In this document: piece by piece, positions 31,368-42,266 of the stretch
Layout: each line of letters begins with the position of its first letter
Position numbering within the stretch: position 1 is the first letter of the stretch
Assembly: GCF_003590945.1 (NCBI RefSeq)
Contig: NZ_QYUK01000016.1
Span: 186,001 to 250,000, forward strand
Source of the DNA: Oleomonas cavernae
GTDB lineage: Bacteria; Pseudomonadota; Alphaproteobacteria; Zavarziniales; Zavarziniaceae
Length of the DNA stretch: 64,000 bases
Reading direction: 5' to 3'
The notes under the pieces: generated by a model
What the model was told of the DNA's origin: nothing
What the model saw: only the letters and a program-made list of their open reading frames with translations
The model's database searches: none
Translations under genes and position numbers: made by a program

Positions 31368-32234
31368 ATGAGTGCAGTCGAGTTGATGATCGAGGCGCGC
31401 CGGCGCGAGATCGTGCCGGGCTTTGCGGTGCGCCGGATCCTGCCCTATGCCCAGCGCCGCAGCGTGGGGCCCTTCGTCTTCCTCGATCACATGGGGCCGG
31501 TCGATGCCGGCCCGCACGGCCAGGCCGATGTCCGCCCGCATCCCCACATCGGCTTGGCCACCGTCACCTGGCTGTTCTCGGGCGAGATCGTCCACCGGGA
31601 CAGCTTAGGGTTTGTCCAGCCGATCCGGCCGGGCGAGTTGAACTGGATGAGCGCCGGCCGCGCCATCACCCATTCCGAACGCATGCCCGAGGACAAGCCG
31701 GTGGTGCACCTGCACGGCGTCCAGGCCTGGGTCGCCCTGCCCCATGACCTGGAAGAAGGCGAGCCCTCCTTCACCCATGTGCCGGCCAGCGAGATGCCGG
31801 TGATCGAGGAAGAAGGCGCCCGCCTGACCCTGATCGCCGGCAGCGCCTATGGCCGGGTGGCACCCATGGCCGTGCCTTCGCCCCTGTTCTACCTCGAAGC
31901 CAGGCTGGAGCCGGGCGCTACCATCGCCCTGCCCGATACCCATGCCGAGCGCGCCGCCTATGTGGTCGAAGGCTGCGTCACCAGCGACGGGACCGAATTC
32001 GGCGAGGGCAGCCTGGCCGTGTTCGAGACGGCCAAGGCCGTGACCCTGAAGGCCGAGACGCGGGCCATCGTCATGCTGCTGGGCGGGGCGCCGCTGGACG
32101 GGCCGCGCCACATCTATTGGAATTTCGTCTCGTCGGACAAGGCGCGGATCGAGACCGCCAAGGAAGACTGGCGTGCCCAGCGCTTCCCCCAGGTGCCGGG
32201 CGAGACCGAATTCATTCCGCTGCCGCCCGATTGA
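31368..32234 (+). CDS. Pirin family protein
   Basis: 288 residues with two cupin domains. The metal-binding histidines and glutamate of the N-terminal cupin are visible in RPHPHIGLATVTW and in the HLHGVQAW and HSERMPED stretches. The C-terminal cupin begins AERAAYVVEGCVTSDGTEF. Bacterial pirins are iron proteins reported as quercetinases or enzyme modulators; no substrate is evident here. Start: ATG at 31368. Confidence 0.9.
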   Translation: MSAVELMIEARRREIVPGFAVRRILPYAQRRSVGPFVFLDHMGPVDAGPHGQADVRPHPHIGLATVTWLFSGEIVHRDSLGFVQPIRPGELNWMSAGRAITHSERMPEDKPVVHLHGVQAWVALPHDLEEGEPSFTHVPASEMPVIEEEGARLTLIAGSAYGRVAPMAVPSPLFYLEARLEPGATIALPDTHAERAAYVVEGCVTSDGTEFGEGSLAVFETAKAVTLKAETRAIVMLLGGAPLDGPRHIYWNFVSSDKARIETAKEDWRAQRFPQVPGETEFIPLPPD

Positions 32235-32292
32235 CGCCTTTAAAATCTTTATCACCTGACCTAAGTATACCGCAACCGATGGGGAGAAGGTC

Positions 32293-33230
32293 ATGGCAGG
32301 CTGGGGCGTGAAGGACATTCCGGATCTTGCGGGCAAGGTCGCCGTGGTCACCGGGGCCAACAGCGGCCTGGGCTGGCACACCGCCGCCGGCCTCGCCGCC
32401 AGGGGCGCCCATGTCGTCCTGGCCTGCCGCGACAAGGTCAAGACGCAAGCCGCCATCGCCGGCATCAAGGCCATAACCCCGGAGGCCAGCCTGGAGTTCA
32501 TGGCCCTGGACCTGGCCAACCTGGCCTCGATCGGCAGCTTTGCCGAGAGCTTCAAGCGGGCCCATCCGCGCCTGGACATCCTGTGCAACAATGCCGGCGT
32601 CATGTTCCTGCCGTTCCGCGAGACCGCCGACGGCTTCGAGATGCAGATGGGCACCAACCACCTGGGCCATTTCGCCCTGACCGGGCGGTTGCTGGACATC
32701 ATCGCCGCCACGCCCGGCAGCCGCATCGTCACCTTGAGCAGCGGCTTTGCCAATTTCGGGCAACTACCGCTCGACGACTTGAACAGCACCCGGGGCTACT
32801 CCCGCTACCGTGCCTATGCCAATGCCAAGCTGGCCAACCTGGTCTTTGCCCTGGAATTGCAGCGCCGCTTGGGCCAGGCCGGCAAGGAGACGATCAGCCT
32901 GGCCGCCCACCCCGGCTATGCCGCCACCAACCTGCAGGGCGCCGGCCCGGCCATGAGCGGCAGCGCCCTGGTGCGGGCGCTGGGCGACATCGGCGCCCGC
33001 TTCGCCAACGCGGTCTTCGCCCAGGACGCCGCCAGCGGCGCCCTGCCCACGCTCTATGCCGCCACCGCACCCGACGTCGCCGGCGGGGACTATTGCGGCC
33101 CCAAAGGCGCCCTGGAAATGCGCGGAGCCCGGGCAAGGTCGGCGTCCCCAAGCGTGCCCTCGATCCGGCCAAGGCCGCCCGCCTGTGGCAGGAATCGGAG
33201 AAATTGACCGGCGTCGCTTATCTGTCATGA
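32293..33230 (+). CDS. SDR-family oxidoreductase, apparent -1 frameshift near the end
   Basis: About 312 residues if one base is restored near 33123-33130, where ALEMRG changes frame to SPGKVGVPKRALDPAKAARL. The cofactor motif is VVTGANSGLGWHTAAGLAAR. LDILCNNAGVMFLPF, a catalytic YRAYANAKLANLVF (Tyr-x3-Lys) and HPGYAATNLQ place it among the retinol dehydrogenase/protochlorophyllide-reductase-like SDRs. The conserved C-terminal tail after the junction (WQESEKLTGVAYLS) argues for a sequencing error. The natural substrate is unknown. Confidence 0.85.
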
Positions 33231-33250
33231 AGGCGGGCATCGGCATCCTG

Positions 33251-33362
33251 CGTCCTTCGAGACGGTCGCTGCGCGCCCTCCTCAGGATGAGGAAAACCTT
33301 TATGGCAAAAAGACTTACCTCATCCTGAGGAGCCGCCGGAGGCGGCGTCTCGAAGGACGCAC
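33251..33362. repeat. Intergenic inverted repeat, family C (GTCCTTCGAGACG type)
   Basis: GTCCTTCGAGACGG at the left and CGTCTCGAAGGAC at the right, with an inner CCTCAGGATGAGG and CCTCATCCTGAGG pair. Copies are at 59199-59310 and 62756-62869. It lies between the SDR gene and the typA promoter. Confidence 0.85.
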
Positions 33363-33412
33363 GATATTGCCCCAGGCCCCGGCGCCATGTGCGGATCGCA
33401 TGGCCTGACATA

Positions 33413-33440
33413 TTGCGGTGCCGTAAACTGACGCTATACT
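33413..33440 (+). promoter_or_regulatory. Probable typA promoter
   Basis: TTGCGG (33413-33418) and TATACT (33435-33440) are spaced by 16 bases, about 110 bases before typA. The rest of the 320-base gap holds the family C repeat and an untranslated leader. Confidence 0.55.
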
Positions 33441-33551
33441 CCGCCGCCGCCTTTGGGGCGGCTTTCACAGAGATTTGGCCTGCTTCCCCTGGGCTCTGCC
33501 GCTAGGCGCCGGGGTCGGGCTGTTTGCCAGTGCCCCGGAAGGCGCCGTTTC

Positions 33552-35374
<1,823 letters not shown>

Positions 35375-35383
35375 TCGACTTAG

Positions 35384-35530
35384 AGCCCTCTCCGCCCTTC
35401 AGGGGGAGAGGGTTGGGTGAGGTGGGTCGATGGCACAGAGCGCGCTCTTGCCCGACCCACCACCTCACCCTCCCCATCGCTGACGCGACGGGTCCCCTCC
35501 CTCTCCCCCGCCAAGCGGCGGAGAGGGCTA
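35384..35530. repeat. Intergenic inverted repeat, family B
   Basis: Near copy of 7791-7938, starting GCCCTCTCCGCCCTTCAGG 11 bases after the typA stop and ending GCGGCGGAGAGGGC. It probably terminates typA. Confidence 0.8.
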
Positions 35531-35590
35531 CAGACAGGTAGTCGCGACAACTATCCGCCGACAAAATTCTGGCGTTGCGTCGAAATGCTG

Positions 35591-35620
35591 CCAATATGGG
35601 TCGTCTTTTTCCCGTATTGG
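35591..35620. promoter_or_regulatory. Inverted repeat overlapping the Shine-Dalgarno of the XRE gene
   Basis: CCAATATGGG (35591-35600) and CCCGTATTGG (35611-35620) are complementary in 9 of 10 positions with a 10-base spacer. The right arm runs into TTGGAGG, the Shine-Dalgarno sequence of the gene at 35631. It may be an autoregulatory operator or an RNA hairpin. Confidence 0.5.
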
Positions 35621-35630
35621 AGGCATCGCC

Positions 35631-36047
35631 ATGCCGATGAGCCCGATGGATATCCAGATCGGTCGCCGTATTCGCGAACGCCGATGGCTGCTCGGGCTCT
35701 CGCAGGAAAAGCTGGCGCGACGGGTGGGGCTCAAATTCCAGCAGGTGCAGAAGTACGAGACCGCCGGCTCCAAGGTGTCGGCCAGCCGGCTGTTGCTGAT
35801 CGCCCGGGCCCTGGAAGTATCGGTTTCCTATTTCTACGAGGGTGATGCCGCAGCACAGGGCACCGATACCGCGATGAGCCGGGAGGCGGCCGAATTCGCG
35901 CACTACTTCATGCGCCTGCCCGAGGCCCAGCGCGTGCGCCTGTCGGAACTGGTCCGGGCCATGGTCGCCATGGACGCCGCGCCGGCGCCGGCCGTGGCCC
36001 GCGAAAAGGCCCAACCGGCGCAGGCGCAGCACACCATCGCCGCCTGA
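35631..36047 (+). CDS. XRE-family transcriptional regulator, PraR-like
   Basis: 138 residues. A Cro/C1 helix-turn-helix spans about residues 10-65 (IQIGRRIRERRWLLGLSQEK, VGLKFQQVQKYETAGSKVSA, SRLLLIARALEVSVSYFYEG), closely resembling PraR regulators of Rhizobiales that act in quorum-sensing and biofilm control. The C-terminal 60 residues are alanine-rich and unconserved. Start: ATG at 35631 with TTGGAGG. It is convergent with the HAD phosphatase gene. Confidence 0.85.
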   Translation: MPMSPMDIQIGRRIRERRWLLGLSQEKLARRVGLKFQQVQKYETAGSKVSASRLLLIARALEVSVSYFYEGDAAAQGTDTAMSREAAEFAHYFMRLPEAQRVRLSELVRAMVAMDAAPAPAVAREKAQPAQAQHTIAA

Positions 36048-36059
36048 TCAGCCCCCTGA

Positions 36060-36859
36060 TCAGCCTGGGCGGGCGGCCAGCAGGGCGTCCGCCAGTTCGG
36101 CAAAGCCCGCCCCCCGCCGCCGGGCGTCACATAGGCCGGCAGGGCCGTCATGCGGTCCTTGAAGGCCGCGACATTGGCCACCCCGACGGCATGGGGAAAG
36201 AAGCCGAACATCGGCGCGTCATTGGGGCTGTCCCCGGCGAAGACCACGCGCGCCTTCACCGCATCGAGATCGCGGCCCAGCACTTCGGCGAAGAAATGCC
36301 GGGTCATGGCCAGCTTGTCGTAGGCGCCGAACCAGCCGTTGACATGGATCGAGCTGACCTTGGCGACCGCGCCCGCCGCCTCGAACAGGGCGATGATACG
36401 GTCGACCTCGCGGGGCGGCAGCGGCGGCACGTCTTCGCAGAAATCGATCGCGAGATCGGCCTCGCGGCTGAACTGGTCGCTGGCGACCGCGGCGCCCGGG
36501 ACCTGGGCCAGGATCACGTCGCGCAACCGGTCCAGCCGGGCGCGGTCGGCGGCCCGTTCCTGCGCGGATTTCCAGTAGCGCCGGGTCATGCGCCGGGCCT
36601 GGTCGTCATAGCGGTAGTAGAAGGCGCCGTTCTCGCCCACCACGCCGTCGACCGGCCATTGCCGGGCGATCAGGTCGCACCAGCCGGCGGGCCGGCCGGT
36701 GATCGGCACCACGGTAACGCCCGCGTCGCGCAACCGCTCCATGGCGCCGTAGGCCACGGCCGGCAGGCGCCCCTCGTGGGTCAGGGTGTCATCGATATCG
36801 GTGAGTACGACCTCGACCGCCGCCCGGTCGGACTCAGTGAATTCAGACAGGGGTTTCAT
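36060..36859 (-). CDS. HAD-IIB family phosphatase, apparent -1 frameshift near the end
   Basis: About 266 residues if one base is restored in the G/C run near 36108-36115, which changes the tail to AGFAELADALLAARPG and a stop at 36060-36062. HAD motifs: DIDDTLTHEG (catalytic Asp pair), PITGRPAGWCDLIARQWPVD, and FAGDSPNDAPMFGFFPHAVG. The cap type and VVGENGAFYYRYDD fit the sucrose/mannosyl-3-phosphoglycerate phosphatase group (Cof-like). The substrate is not known. Start: ATG at 36859. It is convergent with the XRE gene. Confidence 0.82.
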
Positions 36860-36874
36860 CGCCCGCTCCACAGC

Positions 36875-36900
36875 ATCATCCCGGCCTTCGCCGGGATGAT
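36875..36900. repeat. Half unit of family A repeat (single hairpin)
   Basis: ATCATCCCGG, CCTTCG, CCGGGATGAT is a perfect hairpin and equals one arm of the family A repeats. It lies between the HAD gene and glpD. Confidence 0.7.
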
Positions 36901-36913
36901 AAAATGGGGGCAA

Positions 36914-38421
36914 TCACGCCTGGGCCGCCACGGCGCTGCGCTGGGCAAACCAGCGGCCGACCGCGTCGCGCCCGGCATCGTCCAGCAGGATGAAGGTCTT
37001 GGTCCGGCGATAGAGGAAGTCCTCGGCGGTACGGGCGTCCTCGACCGTTACCGCGTGAAGCAATTCCGCCTCGGGGATCCCGGGGGCGATTTCGCGGGCG
37101 AGTGCCGGATCCTGCCGCACCATGCCATAGAGGCTCTCGATCTCGGCGCCATAGGTGAAGGCCCAGCGCCTGGCCACCGCCGGCGCCACCGCTTCCGGGC
37201 CACTTCGGGCCAGGCGGGCCAGGTCGTCGCGGCCCAGGGCCCCGCCATGGATCGGCTTGGTGGTGGTCCAGCTCGGCCCCAGCTTGGCGCCCAGGCCGGC
37301 CAGTTCGGCCATGACCAGCTCGCCCAGCTTGCGGTGCGTGGTGATCTTGCCGCCATAGATCGAGACCATGGCGCCGGTCCCCTGGCGGGTCGAGACCAGC
37401 TCGTATTCGCGGGTGACCTTGGAGGGATTGTCGGCCCCGTCGTCGACCAGGGGGCGCACGCCCGACCAGGTCCAGACCACGTCTTTAGCACTCACCTCGT
37501 GATTGAAATTGCGGCGGTAGCAGTCGAGCAGATAGTCGCGCTCGGCATCGGAACATTGCGGCCTGGCCGGGTCGCCGTCGTGGGGCACGTCGGTGGTGCC
37601 GATGATGAGGAACTTCTCCAGCCAGGGAATGACGAAGACCACCCGCTTGTCATTGTTCTGCAGGGTGAAGGCCCGGGTCTCTTTCGGCTCGGGCATCGGG
37701 ATCACGATGTGGCTGCCGCGCACCAGGCGCAGGCGCTTCTGGCTCGGCGCCGCGCCGGCCATCTTGGTCAGCACGTCGTTGGCCCAGGGGCCGCCGGCAT
37801 TGACCACGAAGCGCGCCTCGACCTGCCGGGGCTGGCCGTCCTCGCGCACGGTGACGCGGTAACCGTCGGCGATCGGCTCGATCCTGGTCACCGGGCGATA
37901 GTTGCCGATGTCGGCGCCCCGTGCCCGGGCATCCAGCAGGGTCTCCAGGGTCAGGCGGGCATCGTCGGTCCAGCAGTCGGGATAGTGCAGGATGGCGCGC
38001 ACGCCGTCCGGCTTCAGGCGGGGCACGGCCGCCGCCTCGGCCTTGGTCAGGCGACCGGTCTTGGCCAGCAATTGCCGGCCCGAGAGCAGGTCGTAAAGGA
38101 TGAGCCCCAGGCGCACCACCCAGGCCGGGCGCGGCTGGGTCTTGGTCACCGGGACCAGGAACTGCAGCGGGAAGACCAAGTGGGGGCGAGCTTCATCAGG
38201 GTCTCGCGCTCGCGCAGCGACTCGCGCACCAGGCGGAATTCATACTGCTCGAGATAGCGGATGCCGCCGTGGATCAGCTTGGACGAGGCCGAGGAGGTGG
38301 CCGAGGCATAGTCATTGGCTTCCGCCAGGAAGACCTTCAGCCCGCGCCCGACGGCATCGCGCGCCACCGCCGCCCCGTTGATGCCGCCGCCGATCACCAC
38401 CAGATCGTATCGCGTAGTCAT
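36914..38421 (-). CDS. glpD: Glycerol-3-phosphate dehydrogenase (aerobic), apparent -1 frameshift
   Basis: 502 residues if one base is restored in the five-base C/G run near 38184, where LMKLAP switches frame to LVFPLQFLVPVTKTQPRP. It starts with an FAD-binding YDLVVIGGGINGAAVARDA and SATSSASSKLIHGGIRYLEQ. Further GlpD features are KLIVTREYELVSTR-like and MVSIYGGKITTHRKLGELVM stretches. It oxidises glycerol-3-phosphate to DHAP at the inner membrane, passing electrons to quinone. Start: ATG at 38421. No glpF or glpK lies nearby. Confidence 0.92.
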
Positions 38422-38523
38422 GCCCACCTGCAGTACTGCTCAATCGCCGCTGTCATACCATGGATGTCCGTGCTGGTGGCAAACCTTGGACAGGCTATCG
38501 TCCAGGGGCCGAGGGAGATTTCC

Positions 38524-39111
38524 ATGCCGCAGCCGCCACAATTCGTCGACCGCAACGACCGGCGCCTGCGCCGGCTGGGCCTTGCCGGTCGCCAGGTAAC
38601 GGTGACCCTGGGCGAGCGCGAGATCCTGCTGACCGGCGAGGCCGGCAGCACCGCCCGCATCGCTTTCGCGAGCCTGACCAGGGCCCGCTTCGGTTTCGTG
38701 GAGGGCAAGTCGGGCACCTATCCCTTCGTCCGCCTCTGGCTGTCGGGCCAGGACAGGCCCCTGGAGCTCGGCGGCGGCTACGGGCGGCAGCCCTATTATG
38801 CCTTCGCCCACGCCCTGGCCGCCGCCCTGTTTGCCGCCCGTCCGGACCTGGCGATCGAGACCGGGGACGGCTATTTCACCCCCATCCTGGTCATCGGCGC
38901 CTTTGGCGCCATGGCCCTGTTCTGCACCGGCATGACCCTCTTGCTGCTCCTGAGCGGCTCGGAAGACTGGACCGATTTCCTTGGTGCCCTGGCCGTCTCC
39001 CTGGCACTGCTCATCCCCCTGGGCTGGTGGTCGCTGAGCCGCTACGCCCCGCGGCGGATCCGGCGGGCCGACGAGGTGCTTCGCGCCCTGCCCGGCTACA
39101 AGCCGGCCTGA
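38524..39111 (+). CDS. Membrane protein of unknown function with two C-terminal helices
   Basis: 195 residues from the ATG at 38524. The first 115 residues form a soluble, probably PH-like beta domain (VTVTLGEREILLTGEAGSTA, FGFVEGKSGTYPFVRLWLSG). Two membrane segments follow (ILVIGAFGAMALFCTGMTLL; FLGALAVSLALLIPLGWWSL), and a short basic tail ends the protein. I do not recognise the family. It diverges from glpD. Confidence 0.65.
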   Translation: MPQPPQFVDRNDRRLRRLGLAGRQVTVTLGEREILLTGEAGSTARIAFASLTRARFGFVEGKSGTYPFVRLWLSGQDRPLELGGGYGRQPYYAFAHALAAALFAARPDLAIETGDGYFTPILVIGAFGAMALFCTGMTLLLLLSGSEDWTDFLGALAVSLALLIPLGWWSLSRYAPRRIRRADEVLRALPGYKPA

Positions 39112-39181
39112 CATGGCCAGCCTTGCGCCCGCCGCGGCGGGCGCAAAAGTCACAGGCTCGCTTGCATCCCCAAGCCGGCTT

Positions 39182-39619
39182 TCACTGGGCAGAGCCCAGA
39201 CATGATCCGACTGCGGCAGCCATCGTCGCGAGATTGCCTTCCTTCAGGAAAATCTGATTGGCAGCCCAGTTTTCTATCTCCACCAAACCAGTCCCCACTT
39301 GTCTGACAGTAAGTGTATAGATCGGATACTCGCCACGGGACTGAGCGCCCGTGCCTCTATAGTGCTTAGTAAGATCGCACATCACCATAAGCGTGCCCGC
39401 CGCTCTGTCCTCTAAGATCAGGGCGTCCTGGATCGAAGAATTACAATCCCGCTCTGCAATCTCGTCCCGCAGGCAGCGCGCAACCGTGGCCTTGTCGCCC
39501 GCTCCGCGCCTCACCTCGGTGGGAACGCTGTCGAAAGCACCACCACGTTCCAATCCTCCACCGCCGACGCAACCTGCCAGCAGGCATCCGAGAACCAACA
39601 CCTGAGCGAACCTGTGCAT
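39182..39619 (-). CDS. Small lipoprotein of unknown function
   Basis: 145 residues from the ATG at 39619. Signal peptide with a lipobox (FAQVLVLGCLLAGC; LAGC gives Cys 16 as the lipidated residue). The mature part contains several cysteines (RCLRDEIAERDC, VMCDLTKHYRG). The neighbouring lipoprotein at 40642 is of the same general type but a different sequence. Base composition is lower in GC than the neighbours. Function unknown. Confidence 0.6.
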   Translation of the reverse strand: MHRFAQVLVLGCLLAGCVGGGGLERGGAFDSVPTEVRRGAGDKATVARCLRDEIAERDCNSSIQDALILEDRAAGTLMVMCDLTKHYRGTGAQSRGEYPIYTLTVRQVGTGLVEIENWAANQIFLKEGNLATMAAAVGSCLGSAQ

Positions 39620-39829
39620 GCGCCCTAACCTCAAATTGTTGCCAATAACGAAGAACAATCTCGGCAAAAGAAGAATGGGTTTCCCTCTTGCTAAGGCGCC
39701 GATAGCACCTCATGAAATTTACACTCTTCCCCATATGCCTCATAGCGCGGCCACGGCCCAAACGATCACTGCCGTGCTTGCTTCCCGCCATGCCCACTTC
39801 TAGCGTGCCTCGACAACTGTGAGATTCTG

Positions 39830-40630
39830 ATGCCGCTTTCCCCCGACGAAATCGACACCCTGACCGCCTTCGCCGGCACCCTGGCCGATGCGGCGCGGGC
39901 GGCGATCCTGCCCTATTTCCGCACCGCCATGGCGGTGGACGACAAGGGCGAGCAATGGGGCGGCGCCAAGGGCTACGACCCGGTGACCGAGGGCGACCGG
40001 GCGGGCGAGGCCGCGATCCGCGCCCTGATCGAGGCGCATTACCCCGACCATGGCATCCTGGGCGAAGAATTCGGGCCTAAGAAGGGCGCCAGCCCCTTCA
40101 CCTGGGTGCTCGATCCCATCGACGGCACCCGCGCCTTCATCACCGGCCTGCCCCTGTGGGGCACCCTGATCGGCCTGAACGACGGCACCCGGCCGGTGCT
40201 GGGCGTGATGGACCAGGGCTTTACCGGCGAGCGCTTCACCGGCAGTGCCGCCGGCAGCTTCCTCAACGGCAAGCCGATCAGGACCCGTGCCTGCCCCTCG
40301 CTCGGCGCGGCCCGCCTGATGGCCACCGGCCCCTACCTGTTCCGCACGGCGCAGACCAAGGCTGCCTTCGAGCGCGTCGCCGCCCGGGCCCAACTGCTGC
40401 GCTTCGGCGGCGACTGCTATGCCTACTGCATGGTCGCGGCCGGCCATGTCGACGCGGTGGTCGAGTCGAGCCTCGAGACCTATGACATCCAGGCCCTGAT
40501 CCCGATCATCGAGGGTGCCGGCGGCGTGGTCACCGCCTGGGACGGCGGCGATCCCCAAGCCGGCGGCAATGTCGTCGCCGCCGGCGACAGGCGCGTGCAT
40601 GCGGAGATATTGGCGCTGATCAACAGCTGA
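39830..40630 (+). CDS. hisN: Histidinol-phosphatase, inositol monophosphatase family
   Basis: 266 residues. Metal-binding motifs of the IMPase fold are DHGILGEEFG, VLDPIDGTRAFITGLPLWGT and, near the C-terminus, SLETYDIQALIPIIEGAGG. Sequence flavour and length (TEGDRAGEAAIRALIEAHYP) match HisN, the histidinol-phosphatase used in many Alphaproteobacteria. Another sugar or inositol phosphate is possible. Start: ATG at 39830. It is convergent with the lipoprotein gene at 40642. Confidence 0.85.
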   Translation: MPLSPDEIDTLTAFAGTLADAARAAILPYFRTAMAVDDKGEQWGGAKGYDPVTEGDRAGEAAIRALIEAHYPDHGILGEEFGPKKGASPFTWVLDPIDGTRAFITGLPLWGTLIGLNDGTRPVLGVMDQGFTGERFTGSAAGSFLNGKPIRTRACPSLGAARLMATGPYLFRTAQTKAAFERVAARAQLLRFGGDCYAYCMVAAGHVDAVVESSLETYDIQALIPIIEGAGGVVTAWDGGDPQAGGNVVAAGDRRVHAEILALINS

Positions 40631-40641
40631 TCCGATTGCCT

Positions 40642-41211
40642 TCAGGGGATCAATTTGCCGCCTGGCGGAGCGGACGGCGGCGGTGCCGCCAGCCTTGCAT
40701 GGCTCGCGCAGCTATCGACCGCGGCCAGGATCGATTTCTGCCGGGCATCTCCCCGCAAAGGCACGGGGGTGATCCACAACCGCGCCTCGACCACAGACGG
40801 CGCCACATCGCGAAACGCCGCGACAAAAGCCGCGTAACCCGCCAGATCCGCGTTGGTGCCCTCCATCGCCGCGTCGAAAGCTTGGCCGATGATGAAGCCC
40901 ATGAGGCCTGCACCCGCCGCGCCAGCTCCAGCACCGCCGCTACCTTCGACGGCACAGCGCAGGACCCGCGTCTGCCCGCCGTCGGCAGACATGGCTCTCA
41001 ACGTCTGGGTGGGATCGCCGCATTCGTCCTGCACGTCGGCATTCGACGCCACGCAGGTTGCCAGTTGCTGGGCGTCACCCTTGTAGTAAGAGGCATTGTC
41101 GGGCGGCGTGGTGGTTGGGTCCCGCATGCGCGCACATCCAACCGGCCCCATCGCGAGAATCAGGGCTAGAACGCCCCCAAGCAACGGAACGCGAAACGCG
41201 ATTTGGCGCAC
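40642..41211 (-). CDS. Lipoprotein of unknown function
   Basis: 189 residues, with signal peptide and lipobox (VLALILAMGPVGC). The mature protein has a Thr/Pro-rich start, paired cysteines (LATCVASNADVQDECG), a glycine-rich glycine-zipper-like helix (GAGAGAAGAGLMGFIIGQAF) and an Ala/Pro tail. The glycine zipper suggests membrane or oligomer contact. Family not recognised. Confidence 0.6.
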   Translation of the reverse strand: MRQIAFRVPLLGGVLALILAMGPVGCARMRDPTTTPPDNASYYKGDAQQLATCVASNADVQDECGDPTQTLRAMSADGGQTRVLRCAVEGSGGAGAGAAGAGLMGFIIGQAFDAAMEGTNADLAGYAAFVAAFRDVAPSVVEARLWITPVPLRGDARQKSILAAVDSCASHARLAAPPPSAPPGGKLIP

Positions 41212-41333
41212 TCTACCCTCCTCGACGGCACGCTACAACGCTGAGAACAACTATAGCATGTTGCCAGAAGTTCGTGCATGTTTCGAATAGCATTCGGCGT
41301 TTTCTATTCGAGGGCGCATCACGCCCATCCGGC

Positions 41334-41435
41334 CATCAAACGCCGCCCAAAGCTGCTCCCTGAACTCGTCCCGCTCCTTCAGGATCTCGGCGCCAGCGAC
41401 CCTCGATCTCGACCAAGACGGCAGCGATACCGGCA
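41334..41435 (-). pseudogene. Fragment of a hydrolase gene 3' end (duplicate of 42285-42385)
   Basis: 41334-41388 is about 90 percent identical to the segment beginning at 42285, which encodes the C-terminus of the alpha/beta hydrolase at 42259-43188. On the minus strand it would read EILKERDEFREQLWAAFDG, compared with EILKERDEFRGQFWAAFDDW in the intact gene. Similarity fades after about 41435. It lies upstream of the DUF1778/GNAT pair, so the toxin-antitoxin unit is flanked by direct copies of the same gene end. Confidence 0.7.
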
Positions 41436-41484
41436 CAGTTGAAGCGTACGCCTATTGGTCGTACATTTCAATCAGGAGACCGCC

Positions 41485-41766
41485 ATGCCCCGCATCGCCC
41501 AACGCCCCGACCGGATCAGCCTGCGCATCAGCGCCCAGGCCAAGCGCACGCTCGAACGGGCAGCCGCCTATGCGGACAAGTCGCTGACCGACTTCATCAC
41601 CGAGGTGGCGATGCAGCGGGCCGACGCGATCGTTCGTGAGCAGGAAGTCATCAGCCTCTCCGCGCAGGAATGGCAGCGGTTCCAAAGCCTGTTGCTCGAT
41701 CCGCCGGCCCCGAACGACAAGCTGATCCACGCCTTGGCCGAACACAGCCGGATCGTGCGACGGTGA
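41485..41766 (+). CDS. DUF1778-family antitoxin (TacA-like)
   Basis: 93 residues. The ribbon-helix-helix N-terminus is RPDRISLRISAQAKRTLERA followed by AYADKSLTDFITEVAMQRA, and the C-terminal toxin-binding tail is ISLSAQEWQRFQSLLLDPPA. These antitoxins pair with GNAT toxins and repress their own promoter. Start: ATG at 41485 with AGGAGA. The toxin GTG overlaps its stop. GTACG and CGTAC half-sites about 25-43 bases upstream may be its operator. Confidence 0.9.
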   Translation: MPRIAQRPDRISLRISAQAKRTLERAAAYADKSLTDFITEVAMQRADAIVREQEVISLSAQEWQRFQSLLLDPPAPNDKLIHALAEHSRIVRR

Positions 41767-42266
41767 GTTTCGCCGATGCCTCGCTGGTGATCGAGCCGTT
41801 GCGGCAAGATCATGATCGCGAGGCCTTCGCCTGCGGTGTCGAAAGCCTCGACCGATACATCAAAACCCAGGCTGGCCAGGATATCAGGCGCGGTATTGCA
41901 CGCGTCTTCGTCGCCGCAACCGTCGAGCGGCCGACGACGATCCTGGGTTACTATACGCTGAGTGCCACATCCGTTGCCGCTGCCGAGCTCCCGCCGGCCA
42001 TCGCCAGGCGGCTGCCGCGATACCCGATTCCGGCCGCGCTGATCGGCAGGCTGGCCGTCGCGCAGGCAACAGCTGGCCAGGGCCTGGGCAAGGTGGTGCT
42101 GGCGGACGCGATCAAACGCACAATTGCCGCCGCCGAAACGCTCGCCGTGGCTGTCATCGTCGTCGATCCGATCGATGACCGAGCAGCCTCCTTCTATGCG
42201 GCATTCGGCTTTGCCGAGCTGCAAGCAGCGCCACGACACATGGTTCTCGCCTTGTCGATCAAGTGA
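41763..42266 (+). CDS. GNAT-family toxin (TacT-like)
   Basis: 167 residues, GTG start overlapping the antitoxin stop (GTGA). It has the GNAT pattern of TacT-type toxins: LVIEPLRQDHDREAFACGVE, GYYTLSATSVAAAELPP, LIGRLAVAQATAGQGLGKVV (acetyl-CoA pyrophosphate loop) and the catalytic tyrosine in ASFYAAFGFAEL. Such toxins acetylate the amino group of charged tRNAs and block translation. The 3' end overlaps the convergent hydrolase by 8 bases. Confidence 0.88.
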   Translation: MSFADASLVIEPLRQDHDREAFACGVESLDRYIKTQAGQDIRRGIARVFVAATVERPTTILGYYTLSATSVAAAELPPAIARRLPRYPIPAALIGRLAVAQATAGQGLGKVVLADAIKRTIAAAETLAVAVIVVDPIDDRAASFYAAFGFAELQAAPRHMVLALSIK

